The notes below the pieces were generated by a model. It saw nothing but the letters and a program-made list of their open reading frames with translations, had not been told where the DNA came from and did not search any database. Source: Methylotenera_A sp049687015 (GTDB lineage Bacteria; Pseudomonadota; Gammaproteobacteria; Burkholderiales; Methylophilaceae). From it: a DNA stretch of 64,000 nucleotides. Position 1 is the first letter of the stretch; every line of letters starts with the position of its first letter. The translations under genes and the position numbers were made by a program. Positions 15,870 through 24,303 of the stretch are shown here, piece by piece. The stretch covers positions 54,727-118,726 of the forward strand of contig JBAVIP010000048.1 in the NCBI GenBank assembly GCA_049687015.1, given 5' to 3'.

Positions 15870-16187
15870 ATGAAAAATATTTATTTTATTTTATTGCTGC
15901 TACCGCTTGCAGCTTTTGCGGCAGACGCTGACTACACCTTAATTATTAAGGAGCATCGCTTTCAGCCAGCTGAGCTTAATGTTCCAGCTGATAAAAAAAT
16001 CAAATTGTTGATTGAAAATCAAGATGCGACGCCTGAGGAATTTGAAAGTTACCAACTGAACCGCGAAAAAGTGATAGCAGGCAACAGCAAAGCAACAATA
16101 TACATCGGCCCATTAAAACCAGGCCGCTATCCATTTTTTGGTGAATTTAACCAAGCTACCGCGCAAGGCGTGCTAGTAGTTAAGTAA
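15870..16187 (+). CDS. Periplasmic cupredoxin-domain protein of an FTR1 iron uptake system
   Basis: The 105-residue protein has a signal peptide (residues 1-17, ending AFA) and a single cupredoxin_1-type beta-sandwich with FQPAELNVPADKKIKLLIEN near residues 32-51. The domain resembles the N-terminal domain of EfeO and the cupredoxins that accompany FTR1 permeases. Canonical type 1 copper ligands (His/Cys/His/Met) are not evident: the C-terminal part has PFFGEF, with no Cys and no usable His. It may therefore bind Fe through carboxylates or act structurally. It is the first gene after a Fur box, 57 bases upstream of the permease gene. Confidence 0.82.
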   Translation: MKNIYFILLLLPLAAFAADADYTLIIKEHRFQPAELNVPADKKIKLLIENQDATPEEFESYQLNREKVIAGNSKATIYIGPLKPGRYPFFGEFNQATAQGVLVVK

Positions 16188-16244
16188 AACCAGTGGTTAA
16201 GTAAACAAGTAGCTAAATAAGCAAAAGGTAAGCTAGGAAAATAT

Positions 16245-17078
16245 ATGTTTGGAACCGCCATTATTGTTTTTCGTGAAGTGCTTGAAGCCGCCATTATCGT
16301 CGGCATAATGGCCGCTGCTACACGCGATGTGCCTGGAAACAAGCACTGGCTGTCTGCTGGGGTGCTGGTTGGGTTGATTGGTTCGGCAATCGTTGCGGCT
16401 TCTACTGATGTTATTGCATCGTTCGCTAGCGGTGTTGGGCAAGAATTGTTCAACGCCATCGTACTCGGCATTGCTGTGCTAATGTTAGCTTGGCACAACA
16501 TTTGGATGTCGTCGCATGGTGCTGTGCTGGCCAACAATGCACGTAATATCGGCGCCAATATCCGAGAGGGGCGCAGCGAGAGCTCTATTCTATTGGTCGT
16601 GGTCGGTTTGGCCGTGCTACGTGAGGGCTCTGAAACCGTTTTGTTTCTTTATGGCATAGCCGCCTCAGGTGGCGGCGGGGTAAGAGTAATGTTCACTGGC
16701 GCGCTAATTGGCTTGCTAACAGGTGTGGCTGTTGGCTATACAATTTATGCGGGCTTGTTACGCATCCCCATGCGCTGGTTTTTTGCTGCCACAGGCGCAC
16801 TGGTGTTGCTGCTCGCAGCGGGTATGGCATCAACAGCCGCGCGCTTTCTTATTCAGGCAGATATGTTACCCAGCTTGGCATCACCTTTATGGGATAGCTC
16901 GGCCGCGTTACCAGAAAACAGCTTGCTAGGCATGTTGTTGCACAGCCTTGTTGGCTATGACGCTCGCCCAGCAGGCATGCAAGTCATTTTTTACATCACC
17001 GTGCTGGCCATGATTGGCTTGGGCATGAAATTATCGGGTAAACCCCAAAAATTAATTCAAACAACTGGAGTTATTTAA
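16245..17078 (+). CDS. FTR1 family iron permease (EfeU-like)
   Basis: This inner-membrane high-affinity iron permease has 277 residues and about seven hydrophobic segments. The two acidic iron-binding motifs are FREVLEAAIIVGI (about residues 9-21) and LREGSETVLFLYG (about 125-137), variants of the REGLE motif. AGGA precedes the ATG by 7 bases. FTR1 permeases need a periplasmic partner. Here that is probably the cupredoxin protein encoded upstream, since no EfeB peroxidase or full EfeO is present. Whether the substrate is Fe(II) or Fe(III) cannot be told. Confidence 0.92.
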   Translation: MFGTAIIVFREVLEAAIIVGIMAAATRDVPGNKHWLSAGVLVGLIGSAIVAASTDVIASFASGVGQELFNAIVLGIAVLMLAWHNIWMSSHGAVLANNARNIGANIREGRSESSILLVVVGLAVLREGSETVLFLYGIAASGGGGVRVMFTGALIGLLTGVAVGYTIYAGLLRIPMRWFFAATGALVLLLAAGMASTAARFLIQADMLPSLASPLWDSSAALPENSLLGMLLHSLVGYDARPAGMQVIFYITVLAMIGLGMKLSGKPQKLIQTTGVI

Positions 17079-17079
17079 C

Positions 17080-17814
17080 ATGCAATTACGCAAACTTATT
17101 ATTTGCCTTTGCACACTTTACATAGGAAATGTTGCAGCAGGGCCGGCGGATTATGTATTTACGCCAACAGTCGAACAGGGCGAAAAAGAAATCGACTTTA
17201 AATTTGGCACAGCCAAGCAGCAAGATGGCACGCGCAAAACTGTGGCCACGCTTGGCTTTGGCTATGGCGCTACTGAATATTGGTTCACTGAGCTTTATTT
17301 AAAACGTGAGCGCGAAGGCAGCGAACGCTTGACGCTGGCCGAGTGGGAGAATAAATTTCAGCTTACAGAAACTGGCAAATACGCAGTTGATATTGGTTTG
17401 ATTACAGAAATAGAAGCGCCGCTGAGCAATGGCAATGAGCCATGGGAGTTCAAGGTTGGACCGTTATTTCAGACTGAGTTTGGCAAAGTGCAACTGAATG
17501 GCAATGTGCTGTTTGAACGCAAGTTTGGTGGCGACAGTGATGAAGACCACGTGACAGAAATGGGTTACCAATGGCAAGCAAAATATCGTTGGAAACCCGC
17601 ACTCGAATTCGGCGCACAGGGTTTTGGCGAGATGGGTGAATGGAACCATTGGGATAACTCAAATGACCAAAATCATCGTATTGGCCCAGCGGTTTTCGGC
17701 AAGTTTGCGCTCGCCAATAAACATGCTATTAAGTACAACACTGCATGGTTATTTGGCGCAAGTAAGGCCGCGCCCAATAATACGTTCAGACTACAGATTG
17801 AATATGAGTTTTAG
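17080..17814 (+). CDS. Putative outer-membrane beta-barrel protein of the iron operon
   Basis: The start is one base after the FTR1 stop, so the two are in one transcript. The 244-residue protein has a signal peptide (cleavage near NVAAG), alternating hydrophobic and polar strands throughout, and a C-terminal phenylalanine (LQIEYEF), the usual signal for outer-membrane barrel insertion. It contains many Glu, Asp and Trp residues. I do not recognise a named family. Position suggests a role in iron passage across the outer membrane or as a partner of the cupredoxin-FTR1 pair. That role is an inference. Confidence 0.78.
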   Translation: MQLRKLIICLCTLYIGNVAAGPADYVFTPTVEQGEKEIDFKFGTAKQQDGTRKTVATLGFGYGATEYWFTELYLKREREGSERLTLAEWENKFQLTETGKYAVDIGLITEIEAPLSNGNEPWEFKVGPLFQTEFGKVQLNGNVLFERKFGGDSDEDHVTEMGYQWQAKYRWKPALEFGAQGFGEMGEWNHWDNSNDQNHRIGPAVFGKFALANKHAIKYNTAWLFGASKAAPNNTFRLQIEYEF

Positions 17815-17830
17815 AATGCAAGCATACTAG

Positions 17831-18721
17831 TCAGTATAAGGCCTTACGTTGTTTTGGTACGTTTGCTATGTTCCAGTTTGTGATAGCCCAGCGCCATATT
17901 TCATCCAGCATGGCGCTTGTTAATGCAGTTGGCGGGTGTTGGCCTAAAAAGCTTAAAGCATCGAATAATGCATGCCCTGGAGCGCGCATATCTATTGGCT
18001 TGGCGAGGGTCTGTTTGCTGAGCTTTTCACCATCTGGGTTGCAAACAACTGGCACATGCGCGTAGTGCGGTGTGGCAAAACCGAAAAGCTGTTGCAAATA
18101 AATCTGGCGCGGTGTGGAGTCGAGCAAATCTGCGCCACGCACAATGTGGGTAACGCCTTGTGCAGCATCATCAACCACTACGGCAAGTTGATAAGCGAAT
18201 AAACCATCGGCACGTTTTAAAATAAAATCGCCGACGTCGTATGCTAGGTTTTGTGAAACCTCTCCTTGGATTTTATCCAAAAAGGCGATATTTTCATCTA
18301 AAGTGAGGGCTCTGTAAGCCGCATGAGCATTAGGTTTCAGGGCATGCTTCAAGCAGGTTTTTGGATATATCGCGCTTTCAATGCCGCTGGCAATGGCAGA
18401 ATCTGCAATCTCCTTACGGCTGCAGGTGCATGGATAAACCAGCCCTTTGTCTTTAAGCGTTTGCAACGCGCTTTCGTAAAATTCTGCACGCTGGCTTTGA
18501 TACCAAACCTCTCTATCCCACGCAAAGCCAAATGCCTCCAAGGTGCGCAATATGTCGTCGGCGGCACCTTTCACTTCGCGCGGTTTATCCAAATCTTCCA
18601 TGCGCACCAGCCACTGGCCGCCATTTGCCCTCGCATCGCAATAACTCGCCACTGCGGCGACTAATGAGCCAAAGTGCAGCGGGCCGGTTGGTGAGGGTGC
18701 GAATCTTCCAACATAGGGCAT
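17831..18721 (-). CDS. gluQ: Glutamyl-Q tRNA(Asp) synthetase
   Basis: GluQ is a truncated GluRS paralogue that attaches glutamate to queuosine in tRNA-Asp. The class I HIGH-like segment RFAPSPTGPLHFGSLVAA follows the start, the zinc-site elements are PCTCSRKEI and YPKTC, and the KMSKS-equivalent is EKLSKQTLAKP. There is no anticodon-binding domain. I chose ATG 18721 (MPYVGRF, 296 residues). An upstream in-frame ATG at 18796 would add 25 residues without homology that overlap the DUF3301 gene. The stop is 16 bases from that of the convergent iron operon. Confidence 0.93.
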   Translation of the reverse strand: MPYVGRFAPSPTGPLHFGSLVAAVASYCDARANGGQWLVRMEDLDKPREVKGAADDILRTLEAFGFAWDREVWYQSQRAEFYESALQTLKDKGLVYPCTCSRKEIADSAIASGIESAIYPKTCLKHALKPNAHAAYRALTLDENIAFLDKIQGEVSQNLAYDVGDFILKRADGLFAYQLAVVVDDAAQGVTHIVRGADLLDSTPRQIYLQQLFGFATPHYAHVPVVCNPDGEKLSKQTLAKPIDMRAPGHALFDALSFLGQHPPTALTSAMLDEIWRWAITNWNIANVPKQRKALY

Positions 18722-18723
18722 GG

Positions 18724-19038
18724 TTATTGAAGCGGCTGAATATAAGGCGGAATATGCCAGGTTTGCAGTTGCTTGCCGAGCAATTGCAGATTGCATTGCA
18801 TGCGCTCCGCCCCGCTGGCGCTGACTTCGAACTCGTAAAAACGCAGCAATTGCGCATGGCCGCGGCTATCGCGCCCCAGCCGAATCATATTGCAGGCCAC
18901 CGTTTCATCCAGCAATTGCAGATTGCAGCGGCTTGCCAACTCGCGACCAAAATGGACGGCGATTTCACGCTTGGATATGCTATCCAGCCAGAACCAGGTG
19001 GCGAGCAGGAGCAATGCTATCAGGATGACTTCGAACAT
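18724..19038 (-). CDS. DUF3301 domain protein
   Basis: The 104-residue protein has an N-terminal membrane segment (MFEVILIALLLLATWFW) and a cytosolic or periplasmic domain with AVHFGRELASRCNLQLLDETVA and RFYEFEVSASGAERMQ. These are the conserved parts of DUF3301, a small family of unknown function common in Beta- and Gammaproteobacteria. It ends 2 bases before the proposed gluQ start, so the two are probably co-transcribed. No function is assigned. Confidence 0.85.
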   Translation of the reverse strand: MFEVILIALLLLATWFWLDSISKREIAVHFGRELASRCNLQLLDETVACNMIRLGRDSRGHAQLLRFYEFEVSASGAERMQCNLQLLGKQLQTWHIPPYIQPLQ

Positions 19039-19161
19039 GATGATTTACTTTTTTATTTGTGATGTGCACAATAAGCGTGTACTGATACTATATGAGAGTT
19101 TTATTATATTTTTCAATAGATTGTGCAGTAGAATTAAAAATATTAGTTAAGTGGAATTTTC

Positions 19162-19836
19162 ATGACGATACAGCCACGTGAACAACAGGCGTTAGAAGTG
19201 TACATCAAGCTGCTAACCGCTAAGGGGTTTGGCCCGGATACTTTTGTGCCGCGTATCAATTTTTTAAACAGATTGATGCCCTTATTGGCTAATAAACAGC
19301 CAAATGGCCGCGTATATCGTGATGTCATAGAGGCGCTGATGGATACGGTGGAAGAAGATGACTGGCCGGAAAGCCTGGTCATCGCACGTGAGTATTATCC
19401 TTTCTGGATCAATGACATAAAGGCTGTTGCGCTGCTAAGTAAAAATGCAACTAAAGACACTTTGCCCATCGATTGGTTGCCGGTGCATATCAGTTTAAGC
19501 GAGTTGTGGCATAGTGTGGATGAGGAAAAATTTGGCACGACCGACAGCTGGGCACTAAAAGGCTACACCAAGGCGCTGCGTAACGAGAATGCGGAACAGG
19601 CACTCATTGATACGCGCTTAAAGCTTGCCAAAATCTTATTAGTACGTTTAAGAGACGCGCCTAATAAAGATAACAAAGTTTATCGAACGGCCGTTGATGC
19701 GACGCTGCCGCTATTTGAAGTGAAGAAAAATCGTCGATTATTTTTAATAGTGGTGCGTGAATTTTTTCACTTTTGGGCAGGCAACCCTGAGGCGGAAAAA
19801 TTTGTCCTGAATAGCCATACCGTAAGTATGTTGTAA
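19162..19836 (+). CDS. Hypothetical protein, 224 aa
   Basis: I do not recognise this protein. It is soluble and mostly helical, without signal peptide, membrane segment or cysteines, and has conserved-looking aromatic stretches (REYYPFWINDIKA, VVREFFHFWAGNPEA). GTGGA at 19151-19155 gives a ribosome binding site for ATG 19162. The gene stands alone between the gluQ/DUF3301 pair and amt. The absence of stops, the normal codon use and the ribosome binding site support a real gene. It may be restricted to this bacterial family. Confidence 0.75.
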   Translation: MTIQPREQQALEVYIKLLTAKGFGPDTFVPRINFLNRLMPLLANKQPNGRVYRDVIEALMDTVEEDDWPESLVIAREYYPFWINDIKAVALLSKNATKDTLPIDWLPVHISLSELWHSVDEEKFGTTDSWALKGYTKALRNENAEQALIDTRLKLAKILLVRLRDAPNKDNKVYRTAVDATLPLFEVKKNRRLFLIVVREFFHFWAGNPEAEKFVLNSHTVSML

Positions 19837-19876
19837 TAACTATATTTGCTTTGTTACGGTGCGATGCACTTTCTAA

Positions 19877-19893
19877 TGCACAAAAATGGTGCA
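19877..19893 (+). promoter_or_regulatory. NtrC binding site upstream of amt
   Basis: TGCACAAAAATGGTGCA matches the NtrC enhancer consensus TGCAC-N7-GTGCA almost perfectly. A weaker overlapping dyad (TGCACTTTCTAATGCA, 19865-19880) adjoins it. Its centre is about 65-70 bases upstream of the sigma-54 promoter, suitable for activation through looping when nitrogen is limiting. Confidence 0.88.
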
Positions 19894-19944
19894 TCATATT
19901 ATCCGCTATTTATAAAAGTCCTTTAAAATCAATCACCCAGCTAA

Positions 19945-19960
19945 TGGCTTAAATTTTGCT
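19945..19960 (+). promoter_or_regulatory. Sigma-54 promoter of amt
   Basis: TGGCTTAAATTTTGCT has the -24 GG and the -12 GC separated by exactly ten bases, as RpoN promoters require (consensus TGGCAC-N5-TTGCA). Transcription would start near 19971, giving a leader of about 64 bases before the amt ATG. Together with the NtrC site this predicts nitrogen-regulated expression. Confidence 0.85.
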
Positions 19961-20034
19961 TATTACTGACGTTAGTTTTTAAGCCAAACATAATAATAAA
20001 TTAAATTTAATCTTGATTTTGGGGAGTGATTTTA

Positions 20035-21225
20035 ATGGAAGCATTAGTTTCTGCGAATGACGTGTTATTTGTGCTGCTTGGTGCCATCATGGTGCTGGCC
20101 ATGCATGCAGGTTTCGCGTTTTTAGAAGTAGGTACCGTCCGCAGTAAAAACCAGGTCAACGCTTTGGTAAAAATCATGGTCGATTTTTCAATCTCGACCA
20201 TCGCATATTTCTTTATTGGCTACAGTGTTGCATATGGCGTTAATTTTTTCAGCGGTGCAGAGGTGCTCGCGGCGAAAAATGGATTTGATCTGGTTAAATT
20301 CTTCTTCCTGCTCACCTTTGCTGCGGCCATTCCCGCTATTGTTTCAGGCGGCATTGCAGAGCGTGCGAAATTCAACCCACAGGTTGCCGCTACGTTTTTA
20401 TTAGTAGGTTTTGTCTACCCGTTTTTTGAAGGCGTTGCATGGAATAACCACTATGGTTTTCAAGACTGGCTCAACGCTGCCTTTGGCGCCAAGTTCCATG
20501 ATTTTGCAGGCTCGGTCGTGGTGCATGCCATGGGCGGTTGGATCGCGCTTGCAGCAGTACTCTTGCTTGGTGCTCGTAGTGGTCGGTATGGTATAGATGG
20601 ACGGATTCATGCGCATCCACCGTCCAATATCCCATTTTTGGCGTTAGGTGCATGGATACTCACTGTAGGCTGGTTTGGTTTTAACGTCATGTCCGCACAA
20701 AGCATCCAGGGCATTTCCGGCCTGGTGGCTGTTAACTCCTTGATGGCATTAGTAGGCGGAACTCTGGCAGCGCTGCTAATGGGTAAAAACGACCCAGGTT
20801 TTGTACATAATGGACCGCTAGCAGGCTTGGTGGCTGTGTGTGCCGGTTCAGACGTCATGCATCCGCTTGGTGCGTTAGCCACGGGCGCAGTGGCTGGTGT
20901 TTTGTTTGTATGGGCTTTTACCATGACGCAGAACCGCTTGAAAATCGATGATGTGCTGGGCGTATGGCCATTGCATGGACTATGCGGCGCATGGGGCGGC
21001 ATTGCCGCTGGCATATTCGGGCTTAAGTCTTTGGGCGGCCTTGGTGGCGTGAGTTTTATGTCGCAACTTTTAGGCACAGGTTTGGGTGTGATCATTGCGC
21101 TTGCAGGTGGCACGATTGTTTACGGTGTGCTTAAACAATTTGTTGGCATTCGCTTGGATGCCGAGGAAGAATTTAACGGCGCAGATTTGTCTATACATAA
21201 AATTAACGCAACTGCAGACCATTAA
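20035..21225 (+). CDS. amt: Ammonium transporter
   Basis: Amt is an inner-membrane ammonium channel. The protein has about 11 hydrophobic segments and the family signature. The twin pore histidines are in GSVVVHAMGGW and VWPLHGLCGAWGG. The ATG at 20035 is preferred because GGGGAG lies 8 bases upstream; this gives 396 residues. A GTG three codons earlier overlaps that ribosome binding site. The usual glnK partner is not adjacent in this window. Regulation by NtrC and sigma-54 is visible upstream. The transcript should end at the hairpin at 21255-21288. Confidence 0.96.
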   Translation: MEALVSANDVLFVLLGAIMVLAMHAGFAFLEVGTVRSKNQVNALVKIMVDFSISTIAYFFIGYSVAYGVNFFSGAEVLAAKNGFDLVKFFFLLTFAAAIPAIVSGGIAERAKFNPQVAATFLLVGFVYPFFEGVAWNNHYGFQDWLNAAFGAKFHDFAGSVVVHAMGGWIALAAVLLLGARSGRYGIDGRIHAHPPSNIPFLALGAWILTVGWFGFNVMSAQSIQGISGLVAVNSLMALVGGTLAALLMGKNDPGFVHNGPLAGLVAVCAGSDVMHPLGALATGAVAGVLFVWAFTMTQNRLKIDDVLGVWPLHGLCGAWGGIAAGIFGLKSLGGLGGVSFMSQLLGTGLGVIIALAGGTIVYGVLKQFVGIRLDAEEEFNGADLSIHKINATADH

Positions 21226-21254
21226 GCACAGATTTCTGCTTTAGACTAAACATT

Positions 21255-21288
21255 AAACGCCATGCTAAACTTACGCATGGCGTTTTTT
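21255..21288 (+). terminator. Rho-independent terminator of amt, overlapping the ispD start
   Basis: AAACGCCATGC (21255-21265) pairs with GCATGGCGTTT (21275-21285) around a 9-base loop, and the T-run reaches 21288. It is 30 bases after the amt stop. The right arm contains the ATG proposed for ispD (21277-21279), so one sequence serves as terminator and translation start region. Confidence 0.88.
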
Positions 21289-21993
21289 CATGTAATTATT
21301 CCAGCTGCAGGCATTGGCAACCGTATGGCTAACGCCTTGCCCAAGCAGTATCTGCCATTGGCCGGCAAGCCCATCATTTCACATTCCATACAGGTATTTT
21401 TTAACCATCCGCGTATTACCAATATCCATGTGGCCTTAAATCCTGACGATGGATTCTGGCGCGGCCTGACGCTGGAGCCTGCCAGTAAGCTTAAATTGCA
21501 TTACACCGGCGGCGACAGCAGAAGCGGAACGGTGCTGAACACCTTGCAGGCCATCGCGCCACAGGTGAACGACGATGACTGGATTCTTGTGCACGATGCC
21601 GCGCGGCCCGGTTTAACGAACCGGTTGCTGGATAACTTGTTGAGCGCGCTCGAAAACGATGGGGTGGGCGGTTTGCTGGCGCTGCCTTTGGCCGATACGC
21701 TCAAGCAGGGCAATCAGGAAAATCGTGTGAATAAAACGATTCCGAGAGCCGATTTATGGCAAGCGCAGACACCGCAAATGTTTCGCTATGCAACACTGAA
21801 AACGGCGTTGGAGCGCTATGCCGGCATGCCGACGGATGAAGCCGAAGCGATTGAGGCGCTTGGCCTGCAGCCAAAACTGGTGCAAGGTGAACTGCGCAAT
21901 TTAAAAATCACTTATCCGCAAGATTTATCGTTTTTAGAAGCCTTGTTTGAACAAGAGAAAAGTGAACAAGAAAAAAGCAAGGAAAAAGCATGA
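21277..21993 (+). CDS. ispD: 2-C-methyl-D-erythritol 4-phosphate cytidylyltransferase
   Basis: IspD couples MEP to CTP in the non-mevalonate isoprenoid pathway. The nucleotide-binding start is MAFFHVIIPAAGIGNRMANA, followed by PKQYLPLAGKPI, WILVHDAARPGL and TPQMFRYATLKTAL, all typical. I chose ATG 21277 (238 residues). ATG 21262 would add MLNLR and lies in the loop-side arm of the amt terminator. Neither has a clear ribosome binding site. The end overlaps ispF by 4 bases (ATGA). The C-terminus carries a repeated EQEKSEQEKSKEK tail. Confidence 0.94.
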   Translation: MAFFHVIIPAAGIGNRMANALPKQYLPLAGKPIISHSIQVFFNHPRITNIHVALNPDDGFWRGLTLEPASKLKLHYTGGDSRSGTVLNTLQAIAPQVNDDDWILVHDAARPGLTNRLLDNLLSALENDGVGGLLALPLADTLKQGNQENRVNKTIPRADLWQAQTPQMFRYATLKTALERYAGMPTDEAEAIEALGLQPKLVQGELRNLKITYPQDLSFLEALFEQEKSEQEKSKEKA

Positions 21994-22460
21994 TACGCAT
22001 TGGCCACGGATTTGATGTGCATGCTTTGGTAGTCGGCCGAAAATGCATCATCGGTGGGATCGAAATCGCGCATGAAAAAGGCCTGGATGGCCATTCAGAT
22101 GCCGATGTATTGCTGCATGCTATATGCGACGCGCTTCTTGGCGCAGCGGCGCTGGGCGATATCGGCAAACATTTTCCACCGAGTGATGCAAAGTATAAGG
22201 GTATAGATTCGCGCCAGCTGCTGCGCCATGTGGTTGCATTGCTTGAGGCTAAAAATTACGTCGTGAATAATATCGATGCCACGGTGATTTGCGAAGCACC
22301 CAAGCTGTCACCGCATACGGCGCAAATGTGCGCCAATATTGCTGCCGATTGCAACGTGGATGTCTCACAAGTCAATGTTAAAGGCACCACCACCGAGAAG
22401 CTCGGGTTTACCGGCCGCGGCGAAGGCATTGCTGCCGAAGCGGTTTGCACCATTAAGTAA
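21990..22460 (+). CDS. ispF: 2-C-methyl-D-erythritol 2,4-cyclodiphosphate synthase
   Basis: IspF cyclises CDP-ME 2-phosphate to MEcPP with release of CMP. It is a homotrimer that binds zinc. The 156-residue protein has RIGHGFDVHAL with the metal-binding Asp and His, GHSDADVLLHAICDALLGAA, DIGKHFPPSD and GTTTEKLGFTGRGEGIAAEA. It overlaps ispD by 4 bases and is followed 2 bases later by an ABC exporter gene, so all three are likely co-transcribed. IspD and IspF are separate proteins here, not fused. Confidence 0.97.
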   Translation: MIRIGHGFDVHALVVGRKCIIGGIEIAHEKGLDGHSDADVLLHAICDALLGAAALGDIGKHFPPSDAKYKGIDSRQLLRHVVALLEAKNYVVNNIDATVICEAPKLSPHTAQMCANIAADCNVDVSQVNVKGTTTEKLGFTGRGEGIAAEAVCTIK

Positions 22461-22462
22461 AC

Positions 22463-24289
22463 ATGTTTAAGTGGTTTGAAAATCTAGCTAAACCTTTTCC
22501 AGAAAGCCTGATCACCACGCCACCCAAAAGCTTTTGGGCATTTGCCTGGGGCTGCACGCAGGGTTTGCGCCCATTTTTAATTTGCATGACGCTGCTTACC
22601 GCCATCATCGGCGCGTTCGAGGCCTTACTGTTTGCCATGATGGGTAAAGTGGTAGATTGGCTGGCCAATATCCCTCCTGCCGATTTATGGGCACAAGAAG
22701 GTACGCATCTCACTTGGCTCGCCATCATCTTACTGGCAAGCACCGTATTTATTGCTTTGCAGAGCATGCTCAAGCATCAAACATTAGCTGGCAATTTCCC
22801 AATGCGCATGCGCTGGAACTTCCACCGCCTCATGCTTAACCAAAGCATGAGTTTTTATCAGGATGAATTCGCAGGCCGTGTCGCCGCCAAAGTCATGCAA
22901 ACTGCGCTGGCAGTGCGCGATGTATGGTTTATTGTCGCGGATATCCTAGTGTTTGTGATTATCTACTTCGCCACCATGGTAGGCGTGGTGGGGAGTTTTA
23001 ACTTATTGATTATTTGGCCGTTTTTGGCTTGGTTAACTTTGTATGTCAGCGCTTTGCTGTATTTTGTCCCCAAATTAAGCAAAGTCGGGCAGCAGCAGGC
23101 CGATGCACGTTCGCTTATGACCGGGCGCATTACCGATGCCTATACCAACATCAGCACGGTCAAACTGTTCTCTCACGCGGGGCGCGAGGCGGGTTATGCC
23201 AAAACCGCCATGCAAGAGTTTATCGGCACGGTGCACAAACAAATGCGCCTGGTGACGATGGTGGAAACGATTAATCATGTGCTAAATATGTCGCTATTGA
23301 TTGGTGCGGGTGGCCTGGCGCTGTGGTTATGGAGTCATGGCAAGGTTGGCGTTGGCGGAGTTGCTGCCGTTACCGCCATGTCGTTACGTTTAAACGGTAT
23401 TTCGCACTGGGTAATGTGGGAGATGACAACGCTCTACGAGCAGGTTGGCACGGTGCAGGATGGCATCAATACGCTTACCACGCATAATAAAATCATTGAT
23501 GCACCTGACGCAAAACCGCTGCAAGTTAGCCAAGGTGAAATCAAGTTTGAAGCAGTGAACTTTAGCTATGGCAGCCATAAAGAACTGCTGAAAGAACTTA
23601 ATTTACACATCAAACCGGGTGAAAAAGTGGGGCTGGTAGGGCGCTCTGGCGCGGGCAAATCGACCATTGTGAATCTGCTGCTACGCTTTTTTGAGGTGGA
23701 ATCCGGGCAAATTTTGATTGATGGTCAAAACATCAATGCTGTGACGCAAAACAGCCTGCGTGAGCATATAGGCATGGTCACGCAAGATACGTCTTTGCTG
23801 CATCGTAGCGTACGCGACAACATTTTATATGGCCGCCCAAATGCCACTGAGGCCGAAATGATTGCCGCCGCTAAGCGTGCAGAAGCGCATGAATTTATAC
23901 TCAATCTGCAAGATGCCAAAGGCCGAGTTGGCTACGATGCGCATGTGGGCGAGCGCGGTGTAAAGCTCTCGGGCGGCCAACGCCAGCGCATCGCCATTGC
24001 GCGCGTCATGCTGAAAGACGCGCCAATTTTGTTGCTGGATGAAGCTACCAGCGCGCTGGATAGCGAAGTTGAAGCAGTGATACAAAGCAGCCTTTATCAG
24101 CTCATGGAGGGCAAAACTGTGATCGCCATTGCGCATCGTCTTTCTACCATTGCTGCCATGGATAGGCTGATTGTGCTGGATGAGGGTAAGATTATCGAGG
24201 AAGGGCCGCACAAAAAGCTGCTTGCCAGCAAGGGCTTGTATGCTAGCTTGTGGGCGCGTCAAAGCGGCGGTTTCTTAGCCGAAGACTGA
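22463..24289 (+). CDS. ABC transporter, fused permease and ATPase (MsbA-like exporter)
   Basis: This 608-residue half-transporter has an N-terminal type I exporter membrane domain (about residues 35-330) and a C-terminal ATPase. The ATPase carries Walker A GRSGAGKSTIVNLLLRF (about 393-409), signature LSGGQRQRIAIARV, Walker B ILLLDEATSALD and switch AHRLSTI. It would act as a homodimer in the inner membrane. The substrate is unknown. It could be a lipid or drug exporter, and an HlyB/MsbA/YhdP-type assignment is not possible from sequence alone. It begins 2 bases after ispF. Confidence 0.9.
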   Translation: MFKWFENLAKPFPESLITTPPKSFWAFAWGCTQGLRPFLICMTLLTAIIGAFEALLFAMMGKVVDWLANIPPADLWAQEGTHLTWLAIILLASTVFIALQSMLKHQTLAGNFPMRMRWNFHRLMLNQSMSFYQDEFAGRVAAKVMQTALAVRDVWFIVADILVFVIIYFATMVGVVGSFNLLIIWPFLAWLTLYVSALLYFVPKLSKVGQQQADARSLMTGRITDAYTNISTVKLFSHAGREAGYAKTAMQEFIGTVHKQMRLVTMVETINHVLNMSLLIGAGGLALWLWSHGKVGVGGVAAVTAMSLRLNGISHWVMWEMTTLYEQVGTVQDGINTLTTHNKIIDAPDAKPLQVSQGEIKFEAVNFSYGSHKELLKELNLHIKPGEKVGLVGRSGAGKSTIVNLLLRFFEVESGQILIDGQNINAVTQNSLREHIGMVTQDTSLLHRSVRDNILYGRPNATEAEMIAAAKRAEAHEFILNLQDAKGRVGYDAHVGERGVKLSGGQRQRIAIARVMLKDAPILLLDEATSALDSEVEAVIQSSLYQLMEGKTVIAIAHRLSTIAAMDRLIVLDEGKIIEEGPHKKLLASKGLYASLWARQSGGFLAED

Positions 24290-24303
24290 TAAAGGAAAAA
24301 GGT

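Noticed and set aside
20607..21113. 168-residue proline-rich open frame antisense to amt
   Set aside because: It is a shadow of the amt membrane segments, with composition explained by the complementary strand.
24250..24303. Longer N-terminus for the DUF1348 protein
   Set aside because: It would overlap the ABC exporter by 40 bases and ignores the clear ribosome binding site before ATG 24304.
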